Below are positions 15,401-27,206 of a stretch of 64,000 bases of DNA, piece after piece. Under the pieces are notes generated by a model. It saw only the letters and a list, made by a program, of their open reading frames with translations. It ran no database searches and had not been told where the DNA came from. Within the stretch, counting starts at the first letter, position 1; each line of letters begins with the position of its first letter. The stretch is from Siniperca chuatsi. Taxonomy: Eukaryota > Chordata > Actinopteri > Centrarchiformes > Sinipercidae. The position numbers and the translations under genes are program-made. Location: positions 10,555,822 to 10,619,821 of the forward strand of contig NC_058055.1 in the NCBI RefSeq assembly GCF_020085105.1, read 5' to 3'.

Positions 15401-18400
15401 TTGCAAAAGGAAATGAACAGTTTCTGGTTAACAAGCACAACATTAAGTTAATTTAATGTTTTTTTTGTTTTAGGCAAGTAAAACTTTATACAACATGGGG
15501 TTCATACCTACCTGTATATTAAAATGATCCAACTGATATCTCATACAGTATCCTTACACAATAGTGTATATGCTGTTTTTCTGAGATACTTAAGGCTGTG
15601 TCTCTTCTTGTAGGTATTGGCATTGGGATGCTCTGTGTGTCCACGCTGGTGTGTCTCTACTATAACGTCATTATAGCATGGACGTTTTACTACCTGGGCA
15701 GCTCGTTCCAGAGCCCTCTGCCCTGGTCCTGCGAGGCTGTAGCCAATGCAGGTCTCTGTGGTAATGCCACCACTGGCAATAGCTCCACTGGCAAAGTCCT
15801 CAGCCCCACAGAGATTTTCTGGAAGTAAGTGTCTTTGCACAATCATTCACCTTTCTTATTTGGAAAAAAAAAAGTCAAATCAAGCCTGCTTTGCAAATGT
15901 ATACAGGCTGTTTTGAAATACATGAGCCACAGTGTTACATTACTTTTAGGCTGTAAAATCTCCATATAATCTCCATGCAACATCATGTTATTTATATTCT
16001 TGCAAGTATTATTTTACATTATTTATTTGTCCACTTCTTTTTGACATGCTCTGCCAGTATGCTGCATACAGACTGTGTTCAAATACTTTGTTTTTCTTCA
16101 ACAAACACACAAGTATTGTTCACAATGACTGGACAATTCAAACTGGCTAAGCTGTCACCTTTTCATCTAATATGACTGAGGACTTTGCAGCAAAACATCA
16201 TATGATGCCTGGAAATATAATACATTACACTGTATAATACATCCATAAGACTCTGTCAATATAAATTATTAGTTGAGTTGTAAGGCATTGTGGCTATAAT
16301 ACTTTACAAGTTAGGTATTACAGGTACTCCTCAGTTCTCTGAATACATTTTGCATGAAAGGTTGTTCGGTGTTGTTGTTATGGTCAGCCACAATGCCGTG
16401 ATAATAGCTTACTGTCTGCTTCATGTAATAGTAATGGTTTATTGATATATAGCAAACAAATCAAAGGACTCAGACTGAGGCAAGATACAACATCTAGGTC
16501 AGCATGTTTGTTGACCCCGTTACCAGAGCATACTCTCAAAAAAGCATGGCAGGCATCCAGAGGCATTGGGAGGGGCCATTTCTATACTGACCTCCGCGTT
16601 CTAACTATTTCTTGTGTTATCTTGTGTTTTAATTGTGTGTTTGTGCGTGTGCTCTGCTGCATATACTTTTTAACTGCCCCGCTGGGGATAAATAAAATTG
16701 AATTGAATTGAGAAGAAGTGTAGCAGCACAAAGAGAACAGAAACACAGCACAGCCTTGTTGGTAGAACATCTCTAATGTATTGCGTGGGACTACAGGACC
16801 AACAGATGTCATGTCCTGACAGAAATACCTGGCTTCCTGTCTATCTCTCTCCTCCCCTCATACTGTATCATAGTTCCTAAATCAACGCCTAATACATGAC
16901 AATATTCATGAATACATACGTTGGACACTGGAGATGTCACTGCAACATTGGAGACATGGAGAGCACTGTGTTCATAAGACTTTATAAGCTTTCATGCAAA
17001 AAGAATTAAGCAATTATAAGCATTTGCGATATTTGACATTAAGTATTTTGATCATATGTGTAATTCCTTATGACTGGTAATATATTGTATATTACATTAT
17101 AATGTATATTATACATTATACATTATGAAGGCTTATAGCAATCTTATAATGCATTATGCATGTGTTACAACACATTATGCAAATACATTATAGATACAGA
17201 AAATGTTACTAATATTATTATTATTATTATTCTTTTACTAGCACCCATGGAGTATTACAATTGGACTAAAATGTCCAAAAACTAAAATGCCCATTTTACA
17301 AATCTGCTGTGATTTTTTTTTTTTTGTGAAAACAAGAAGAAAAATATTTGAACACTCAACTGTGTGAATAATGGTCTTTTTCATCAGACAAATGCCTTCA
17401 CAGTCACTTATAAATCCAGCCCAACAACAGTGCCTTGTTTTTATTGTGTCACTTAATGCGTAATAAGTGCGGCAGTAGGTGTGGTAAGAGGTGTGCTGTT
17501 TTATATGGTTGTGTTTGACCTGTGTGTCTCGTAGTGAGCGTGTGCTGGGTGTAGTACACAGCGAGGGTCTTCATGACCCAGGCCCTGTCCGTTGGCCCCT
17601 GGCCCTGTGCCTCCTGGCTGCCTGGATCGTCATCTTCCTGTGTATGCTCAAGGGCATCCGCAGCTCCGGCAAGGTGAATCAACACAATCTTGTTATTGTC
17701 AGCTCCCACAAAACACACACACACACAATCCTGCCCTTTGCTGCCATATCTTGTCGGCCTAATGTGTGTCTGTGCTGTCTGTGTTTTCAGGTGGTTTATG
17801 TAACGGCTACCTTCCCATACTTTGTGCTCATTGTTTTGATCATCAGAGGTGCTACACTGGAGGGCTCTCTTCAGGGCGTTGCTTTCTACCTCACACCAGA
17901 CTGGGGTCGATTGACTAATGCACAGGTACTTCTGATGGTACACTGGCACATATGAGGCTGTGAACACAATGCTTTGTGGCTGCTTTAAAAATGGTTCATT
18001 GTTTAAAGCATATTTCTGTCTGATACATTGCAGGTGTGGAACGACGCAGCCTCACAGATCTTCTACTCCTTAGGTATTGGAGTAGGAGGACTGCTTTCTA
18101 TGGCCTCTTATAATAAGTTTGACAACAACGTCATCAGGTGAGTTTGTGCTCTGCTGTACCATTTGTTCTGTTGTTGCCGGCATGATGGGTTCAGTCTCTT
18201 AATCATGGTTCTTTTGATTTCAGGGACACTTTGATTATCACCACAGGAAACTGCGCCACCAGCTTCTTTGCAGGATTTGCTATATTCTCGATCCTGGGTC
18301 ACATGGCATGGAAGAAGGGAGTGCCTGTCGCAGAGGTGGCAGATACAGGTAGTTACTGTGCTCATTTTGTTCAGTAATCCCTTGGCTCTTCTTTAATCCA

Positions 18401-18451
18401 GAACTGACTGAATAAATCATTTTGAACAAAATCAGAATCTATGAAACTATG

Positions 18452-18483
<32 letters not shown>

Positions 18484-21032
18484 CTTCTCATTAGGACATT
18501 TTCTCATGACCATTTGAAAATGAGACTGGTGTTAATGGTATATGTGTGTATTTTTGTGTATTTTCTGAATGTAACTTAGACTCCATTTCTGTGACCTCTA
18601 TTACAGTCATTTTTAACGGCACCCGCTTCTTTGAACAACTGAATTACTTAAATTAATACTATATATTGTATTAAACTATCTATGTTATGCATATATTACC
18701 TTCTTGAATTTGATGGGTTTTTTTTGCCGTCAGGTCCTGGCTTGGCCTTCGTTGCTTACCCAGAGGCCCTTGCTCTGCTGCCAGGCTCAGTGTTCTGGTC
18801 CATTATGTTCTTCCTCATGCTCTTTATGCTGGGGATCGATACGCTGGTAAGGCCACACACCACACAAAGATATGAGCAGAAATAAAGACGCACGAGTGTG
18901 CCTCCATGTGTGCGATACCTTCTGCTCTGCTGCTTCACAGTTTGGCAACATGGAGGGCATCACTACGGCCGTGCTGGATGAGTTCCCGCAGCTCAGAGCG
19001 AACACGCTGCACAAGTCCTTGTTCTTGGGCGCTCTGTGTTTTTGCTTCTACCTGATGGGTCTCCTGTTAGTGACAGATGTGAGTGTGTTTTTAACGAACT
19101 GTATTAAGTGAAGAAACGTGGCTGCAAATGCGTCTTCTCTGTGACCAGACTCACATTTCCCATTGCTGTCTGTGTCTTCATAGGGTGGGATTTACTGGTT
19201 CACTCTCATTGACTCCTTCAGCACTAGTTTTGGCCTCATCATCATCACCCTCTTCATGTGCATTGGCATCTCCTTCTTCTATGGTATCCCATCTCACACC
19301 CCTAACCTTCACATCAAACACCTCTAACACCACATCATTCCTCCATATGAGTTTCACTCATCCAGGATATAATATAATATATATATATATATAATAACAT
19401 TTTGAACACATTATCCTGATGATATTTTGATTGTTCCAGGCTTCCTAATATGCATCTCTTAATGAACTTTTCTATTAGGAGTCAACCAGTTTTGTCAAGA
19501 CATTCTTGATATGATCTGCCACTGCCCTCCCTGGTGCGGCAAAGTGCTGCTTTACTTCAAAGCATGCTGGGTTTTCTTCACTCCGTTTCTTCTGCTAGTG
19601 AGTGAACACATCAGTATTAATATTTATAGGTAAAATGTGACATCAGCATCGGTTATACATAATTAGTATGACTAATGCTTTTCAGAATATCTATTAAACT
19701 TCCATAAAGGCAGCTGGCTTATTGTGTTATCTGATATCTTTTCTAAAATCCAAATGCACTGAAGTTCATAGGTTTTATATAATTTTTTCAAGGTGGTTTT
19801 GTTAGAATGTAAGAACTCTGCATCTTTCAGCTAAAAGGATGCTTTCACTGCCCTTCATTCAGAACTAAAAATTACCTGCTTTGTCTATTATGTGAAGTTA
19901 GTAGCAAGATATTAAGAATTATTATTAAGATTATTTTGCCAAATTAAGAATTATGTCCAAGTAATGACCTTTACTACCAGCTGAAATGTTATTGCTGAGC
20001 TAAAGCTCATATTGTAGCCTTACAGTATTGTTGGTCTGTATCAGTTGCACTATCCATGTTACTTCACTCCCTCAATAATTACTGTCGCTCTTGTCACCTG
20101 AAGCCAAATTTCCATTTACAGGAAGGCTGATTGATATAGAAATAGCCATTTGATGCCACCTTTTATTGTAATGTCAAAGGGTAATTTGATGAGACACTGT
20201 GCTGTCCCAGTGAGTTAGAAATATCTCTAATAATATAAATGACTGAAGACTTTATCGTAAACTGAAGGAGAGCAAAGTATGATAACTCAATTACCAAAGT
20301 TCCACCAAAGAAACTAAAATAACATCACTTCTTTGAAATGTAGCCAACTGTGCTGAAATCTTCACAACCACAGTTTTGAATAATTCAAGAGGAGAAAGTG
20401 ACGCTGGCATCTCAGTCGCACTTCTTCCGTTGCCGTTGTGGCTTTTTGTTTGGATGAAACGTTCCTCTGCTCACTCTGCACCTTTATCCTTGCGGCTCTA
20501 GTTCATCCTGACCTACATCTTCATCGAGATGTACAACACATCACTCCACTACGGGTCCTATGTGTATCCACGGTGGGGTAAAGCGCTGGGCGTGTGCATA
20601 GGCGCCACCTGCTGTCTACAGATCCTCATCTGGGCCATTGTGGCCATCAGCAAGGAAACTGGAACACTGAAAGACGTCAGTATCACCACTATGTCAATCT
20701 GTCACTGTGAAGGTCCAGTTACACCTCTGCCACGGTCACACACAAACAGTACAGCTCAAACGGATTGTCACTGCTGTACTGTTTAAATATATAACATTGG
20801 CTAATGAAATGACCTGTGCAGGAGGGTTCGTGACTTTCTCTTGCTTCTTTTTCTTTTGCAGCGTTTCCAGAAATCCATTCGGCCTCTGAACTCCTGGAGA
20901 GTAAACAACTTGAACAGCGCCGCAAGAGTAGAGGAGCGCGTGGAGCCCGAGAGAGTGGACGCTCCGTTCACTGTCACGCTCACAGACATGGACTTTACTG
21001 CGATGACATGGGAGGTTGGAAGCCAGGCGTGA
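12410..21032 (+). CDS. SLC6-family Na+/Cl--dependent transporter (amino-acid/glycine-proline branch)
   Basis: SLC6 proteins are twelve-helix plasma-membrane symporters that move neurotransmitters or amino acids with Na+ and Cl-. Coding exons are 12410-12475, 14020-14257, 14739-14870, 15614-15824, 17535-17673, 17791-17925, 18034-18137, 18224-18348, 18734-18846, 18941-19078, 19184-19283, 19479-19597, 20502-20675 and 20862-21032, giving 654 residues in phase. TM1 has the family signature [18 protein letters not shown] (about residues 85-102). TM6 has the unwound [18 protein letters not shown]. Extracellular loop 2 holds a Cys pair and NAT/NSS glycosylation sites. The N-terminus is long, Pro/Ser/Thr-rich and hydrophilic. 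The sequence is closer in style to glycine, proline and ATB0+ transporters than to GABA or monoamine carriers, but I cannot fix the subtype, so no symbol is given. Confidence 0.94.
13036..13195 (-). repeat. Fragment of the hAT-type repeat seen at 43967-44738
   Basis: In the first SLC6 intron, the string gctgaaacgattagttgatt and the following taatcgatggacagaaaag match, in reverse complement, the segment around 44487-44525 of the hAT-like element further right. The nearby aaaataatctgcag block belongs to the same repeat style. Ends are eroded and no terminal repeats are visible. Confidence 0.5.
16676..16713 (+). repeat. LINE/SINE-type 3' tail (ATTGA repeats)
   Basis: The sequence ccgctggggataaataaaat followed by tandem ATTGA units resembles the 3' terminus of fish non-LTR retrotransposons, which end in short tandem repeats after a conserved hairpin. 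No reverse transcriptase is visible upstream, so this would be a 5'-truncated copy inside an SLC6 intron. Confidence 0.45.
17084..17182. repeat. AT-rich internally palindromic segment
   Basis: Overlapping inverted repeats built from ATAATG/CATTAT words (for example attataatgtatattataca) occupy an intron of the SLC6 gene. It may be a decayed MITE; I see no duplicated target site. Confidence 0.35.
18459..18483 (+). repeat. Poly(A) tract
   Basis: A run of about 24 A residues in the SLC6 intron between the exons at 18224 and 18734. It could be the tail of an old retroposed sequence, but nothing upstream of it is recognisable. Confidence 0.9.
19370..19397. repeat. (TA)n microsatellite
   Basis: A short TA-dinucleotide run in the SLC6 intron that follows the exon at 19184-19283. 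Confidence 0.9.
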
Positions 21033-22786
21033 CGGCACGGAGAGAACGCACAGTGATGAGCAAACTACGTCGACGAGACAGAGGAATTTATTATTATGTT
21101 GTTCGCCCCAGCTAGGCACTGGTGCCCGTGTCTGAACAGACTGTGTGTCCTGCAGGGCAGTGTGGATGAATTGCTTTATTTATACTATTATGTATGTTTA
21201 AACTGTATGTTTGTTTTTTTTAGTTTAAAAAAAATAAGTTTTACATTGTGTAGAATATAAGGTTACAGCTGTAAAGTTTGGATCATCATCTTATGGTGAT
21301 GATCTTGCAGTGTATCTGCTGATCTTATTTATTGTCATAGTAGCTTAATATAATTAATTTTCAATGACAGCGGTCAGCAGCGGCTGAGGGACCACGATTG
21401 ATTGCTAAAATAATTGCTAGAATATTTTTATTTTTTTTTAACTTGCCAAAGGAACTAATAAGTACTGTCTGCGTGTCCATAAGATTGTAGACACTTGGAT
21501 GTCTTGTCTGACCGTCTGCATTTCAAATAGCCAGTTCCTGCAGAAAATGTAGCAATCACATCACTCCTAGTGAAAACTTTGTTGCTCAGAATACATTGAC
21601 ATTGTCACATTTACAACTACATTCTATGCTAGTATTGTAGACTTTTAAGTGAGACTTCAAGAAGTTCTCTAACTATCCTTTGTTATCTTTAGGGGGAAAA
21701 ATTGTGGGTATCAGTGAGCATCTACACACATGTTGGTTTTTAGTGTTTTATGTTTACTGGAACTTGGCTTCGACAGTCCTTTATTGTTGATTTCCCCCTC
21801 TGCTCCTGAAGTCATTGTATATCATCGGTTAAATGTATTATCCGGAGGGGCACAGACATGATTATTGTCATAGTATCAAGCTTGCTAACTTTTCTCACAA
21901 GTTTCTGAGGGTGCAAATGTTACTCTTATTTGGGGTGCCTGCTTAGAGAAAACATCAAAATCGGTTGTTTAAATGTTATTTATCTGCAAAGTGGCCATAC
22001 TAGACATTCTAGATTTACTAGACCCTTTGCTAGATAAGCCCAATAATATTATTTTATAATATATATATTAAACATACATAAACATAATGGAAAGAATAAC
22101 CAGATAAGACAGCTCACCTGTCACATGAATGTGTTGTTTATCTCTTGAAGTGGCTGACTGAAATAGACTGTCCCAGATAAATAACATTTGTTAACCATCC
22201 TAGTTGCACTTCTCTCACAGAGAGGACTGATGTTTTGAAATTGTCTTAAACGTCTAAAGGTTTCATTTGGGGTAACTGATGAAAATTCCCTGCTGTTTTC
22301 CAGGTTGTTTACTTAAAAACTGTTTTCAAGGGCATATGTGCTCCCTGTTGTGTCCTGTTACAAATAAGTAAATGATGACAGATCTGACAAAACTGCCAGA
22401 TCTGTGATTTCTGCATTTTTAAACCCTTTCAGTCACATGAAACTAATTTTGTGTGTATTTATAATGAGGGTGACATATTTCAAGCATAGTTCACTACTTT
22501 TAAACCTTTGATTATGAATATTTTACTATCATTTCTTTTAGGATTGTATGTCATGTCATGAAACTCCTCTAATTGTAACTTTTTTTTTTGCCTTAACCTT
22601 GTTGCCATTCTCTTGTATTTCGCTGTGCATAATTAAATGTTCTCATTGTCCTCATATCTGTATACCCTTTCTTTCAAAGATCTCTGATGAACTAAAACAG
22701 TGAGATAAATGAAATATAGCCAAGCTCTGATTTATTTAACTGAATTGTCTGAGTTACCCATAGAATATGAGTTTTGAAACAATAAA
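21033..22786 (+). other. SLC6 gene 3' UTR and candidate poly(A) signal
   Basis: AT-rich sequence without coding potential after the SLC6 stop codon. An AATAAA hexamer is present at 22781-22786; if used, the 3' UTR would be about 1.75 kb. The end is inferred. Confidence 0.4.
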
Positions 22787-23403
22787 GTGATGGTGATCAC
22801 AACAGTCAGGGATGTGCTGGTGAGCATGTTCAGTGAGGTTAGACACATCCAGGATACACACAACAAATTAACACATACACACATACATTTTAAATGGAGG
22901 AAACAAAGAGGCTGCTTTTCTAAATGTCTGCGCCATGACTCAAACGTTTTCCCAAACCTTGCAATCATTTGACATAACAATATGTGAATTTTACCACAAG
23001 AGGGCAATGGTTGCACAAAGATTAGGGTGCAGGGTAGGCACCTTTAATCCATGGTCGTTTACTAAAACTTCACATTTGTTGTCTCTGTTATGTGAAAGAG
23101 AACCTTTTACAGTGACCAAAGAGAATTGATTATAGCCTATGTGCCAATGCTGAAATGCCCCTTGATAAGTGAAAAAAGTTAAGACATCAGTGCGTAAAAG
23201 AAGTGAAACAAACAAACATACACAAGGTAAACAAAGTGAAGTGGGGGCACGATCTACATCACTGTAATAACTATACAATTACATTACATTAGTTGAAATG
23301 ATGAGCTGCCTACTTTCCATATACAGTACTGGGCAGTCGGTAAACCCTTTGTAACTCGGCTGGATGGCGGGATAAATGCTAATGAGCGGATGTTGCGTAG
23401 ACA

Positions 23404-23460
23404 TTTTCCCGCGTTTTCATCTCGTGAGTTTGGGTGAGTTCGTTTGCGGTGTGTCACGTG
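23404..23460 (+). promoter_or_regulatory. rb1: rb1 promoter elements: E2F-like site and E-box
   Basis: TTTTCCCGCG at 23404-23413 is a very good match to the E2F consensus TTTSSCGC, and CACGTG at 23455-23460 is a perfect palindromic E-box. They lie about 480 and 430 bp upstream of the rb1 ATG in a region richer in CpG than its surroundings. From memory, the human RB1 promoter has an E2F element with the same TTTTCCCGCG core, so this is probably conserved negative autoregulation. A 5' UTR intron is possible (donor after 23612, acceptor ending 23868), which would bring the sites closer to the transcription start. Confidence 0.6.
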
Positions 23461-23884
23461 ATCCCGGTGAAAGCACCAAGCGCTCAGTTTATAATCACAG
23501 AGAGCAGATACATATAAAGCTATAAACCGGTTATCTAATGTTGTTTTTGTATCTAGTGTCGACAGCACTGGGTTTAAACAGACACATATTATCAGAAAAA
23601 CTCAGTGAACAGGTTAGTATTGACGGGGTTGTGAACACTGACTGTGGAGGGCGTCTAACAGTTGAGACACCGGGCGCACCGTCACCCCGCCGCGCACTTC
23701 GGTGATACAAAACGAACACCCACTTCACCACGGTTTCAGGAAGTCAGTCAGGTTTTGTTGTATTGTTGCCACGGACGGAACTCGTGAAGTGGGCTTTAAA
23801 TTTAGTAAATCCCCATTTGTTGCCTTCAAAACACAGTTCTAATTTTAATTAATATATTTGCCTGTTAGGTAACCGGATACAAAG

Positions 23885-24617
23885 ATGCCACCTAAAAAGC
23901 GCAACTCTGGTACGACACAGAGCAAGGAGCTGAAGCCCAGTGCTGAAAGTGCCTCTCCAGACAAGAAGGAGAGTCCTGCATTATCTGTTAAAAAGTAAGA
24001 CAAGTTATGTGGCCCCATTCAGGTATTAGCGGTATATCAGCAGTCAGTAAATGAGTTGGTTACTCTGTAAAAAAAAAAGCATACTGCAGCCTAATGGTTA
24101 GGTAGTTTGTGCTGGTATTTTAATCCTGCTAGCTTAACTTAAGCTATGTGACTAACCGATAGGCTGACTAACGTTAGCTAGCTGCTTCAAACGAAGTCAG
24201 GTCTGTATTTACAGCTAATACCAGTGAGTTTTAACGTCTCTCTACCCTACAGAAGTGGCGACAGAGTATAACTGTTCAGTAACAGATGCAGCATGAGATG
24301 TAAGGCTGTTATAACACACAAATACACCCCATGTCTGGCACAGACTTTGGCTAACAGTCAGGGAAGTCCTGCACTGGGAGGCTGTTGTCGTTTGTGCAGC
24401 ATGTTTTGATGTCCTGAAACTGTGTTCGTGTTCTCCATGTTGTTGATTTATGGCCTCCATTCTCTAGACACAGAGACAAGGATGCTGAGTTTGTGACCCT
24501 GTGTAAGAGCCTTAATGTGACAGACCTGGTGTGTGACCGTGCCTGGATGCTGTGGAAAACTGTTCAAGAGTCCATGGATGAAGTGGCCGTATGTATAACG
24601 TTATATATGTATATGTA

Positions 24618-24656
<39 letters not shown>

Positions 24657-27162
24657 ATATATGAATATATATATTAGTTATGTGACAGTAGATTTGTAAT
24701 GTTGTGGTCCTGTTGGCTGTCCTATTGAAGCGAAGGAAATTGCATGGGTGGAAATTGTATTACTCTGGTTGAAAACTACCCAATAAGTGAACAAAAGTAT
24801 CCCTTTTGGAGATGGCTCACATACTGTTTAGTCAGAATAAATTAGCCATTATGGCACTCAAAAAGCCCAAGTTGATGAAAAGCTACTCAATTAAATTTAT
24901 TTCAGATAGTTACTTTTCCACCCCTGTTGAAAGAAGAGCAGGTGAGGATGCACCACACACAGTTATCAGACAGATGTCTCAATCACACGGTCACTGGTCT
25001 TATGTGACTATTATCTTATCTAATTTAATGTAAAATTTTAGACTAATTAGTGTTGCCTTGGTTGTACCAAACGTGTCAGTTTATACTAATCTGGTCATGT
25101 GGCACAGTGTGTATGTGTGGTGGTCTGGGCATGTTGTGGTTGGACAAAGCTCAGGGTAATTATGGCTTTTCTGCAGTTTTTAAAGTCAAGCTCATCATTA
25201 TCACACAGTCCAAATGCTATTTCAGTTTTCTTTCTAACTTTTAAAGGAAATTTAACCGTCAGACCAGTCAGAAATGTTTTTAGTAAAATAAATGTGCAAC
25301 TAACAGATCTATTGGATTTTGGTTTCAGTCCTCCTGATAATATTAAAGTTCCCCACCAGGCCTTCATATTTATTGATGTCACTGACTAAAAAAAATATTA
25401 CGTGTTATTATATTTGTTAGTTTTAAACATTGTTCTTTTTGCATTTCATTTCAGGACAGTCAGAAAAGGCTGTGGGGAGCTTGTCTGTTTGTCTCAGCGA
25501 CAGACATGGATGTTACCTGTTTCACCTTAACTCAGGTTCTGAAAGAAGTCAATCTGAAGTAAGTACTCTCCGTGCATGATGCATGTTACTGGCAAATACT
25601 CCTTGGCACTTATAGTGCAACTTCGCTATCCACATTAATATATGTAATATCAGCTTATTTGAATAGACATTATGTAAAAGCATAACACATGGCTGCTCTT
25701 ACCAAATACAAACTGTGGTCCAAATACAAACTGTGACAAAAACTAAGAGGCAATGCTGAGGATTTTTTTGATGTTTAAATTTTTCTTTTTCAGATTTGCA
25801 GATTGATTTTTAAAAAAAAAATTTTTTAGCCAAGATTACTCCTTAACAATTCCTTGTTCAGGAGGCTTTCTGCAACATACAGTTGATATCAAGTTTTTAT
25901 TGCGTGAAGTAAAAATCTATCAAATGTCTTTCTTAACGTCTGTGGTTTAAGACACAGATTGTAAAAGAATGTGTAGATCTTTCCAGATAAGATACGAATT
26001 TCAGACCTATGTAATTTTGACAGTCTTACAAATGTCATTACTAATATTTTTTAATTAAATCTGAACTCTTGGTGTGGTTTTTACAATTTTATGCGATTTA
26101 TTTTATCTCTCACACAAATTCATCCTTTTTTTTGTAGCGTAAAGCAGTTTTTAGCTCTCGTGAGGAAGTTAGATGTTAACTTGGATACTATAAGCACCAA
26201 GGTGAATTCAGCACTGACACGATTGGAGAAGAAGTATGATGTGACGCTGGCTCTCTACCAGAGGTTTGAGAAGTGAGTGAACACATCAATACAGAACACG
26301 TGCTTGATTCATGTAGAACTGTTCTGGGCAAAATTGTATGTGATGATAATAATATTTGTTTGTTTTCAGAACATGCAAGAAAATCTTTGCTTTGGTTTCT
26401 GATGGCAAGTAAGTTGGGAGACTTATCTAGTGAAATGTACTTGTCACACTCCTTTTTTTACTATCTTTATGGTTTTGTGTTTGATAAATGGGTGCTTCTT
26501 TTAAAAGATGTGATGCAGTGCATGATTAATGGTTTAGTGTCTCTTTTCCAAGGGAGAGGGAGACCATGCGGAGCTGCTGGACCATGTTTCTTTTGGCCAA
26601 AGGTAGGTTAAGCCTTTTAACACATTAACAACAACAAAAACAAGTACGATCAAGCTGTTAACACACTTGATGGAATAGTTTTCATGTTGCTCCGTCTTCT
26701 TTCCATCCTTCCTGCCGCCTTCGTGCTCAGCTGTAGAGCTCAAATGAATTGGAAAATGTTTCTCCTCATGGTCACTGTTTCCAGTCCGCAGTAGTACTAT
26801 TGTGATGATGCTTCTCATGTGCTGCGTCTCTGCTGTCTGCAGGAAGGGTCTTGCAGATGGAGGATGACCTGGTCATATCATTCCAGTTGCTGCTTTGTAC
26901 ACTGGAGTTATGCATCAAGCGCTGCCCTCCAGACCTTCTGCAACCTCTTTACAGTAAGCTTCAGTGTCATTTACTTTAACCTCTCTCTTAAAGTCTGAAA
27001 AGTGTAAAGTCAAAGAATTTATTTTAAAAAAAGACTGGAAAAATAATTTTGTCATCCTCAATTTTTGAGTGAGGATGTAAACATGATTGCACATGTGTTG
27101 TTGCATTTGTTGCTGTAGACCCAATGCGATTTCAAGTTGTTATTTGCTTAAAAGCGTATGCA

Positions 27163-27206
<44 letters not shown>

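Noticed and set aside
23613-23868. Possible 5' UTR intron of rb1
   Set aside because: A GTTAGT donor and a ctgttag acceptor are present, but both are moderate matches and nothing else supports the splice, so it is only mentioned, not called.
27163-27206. Regular TAG repeats considered as a CRISPR-like array
   Set aside because: Simple trinucleotide microsatellite with no spacers, in a vertebrate intron.
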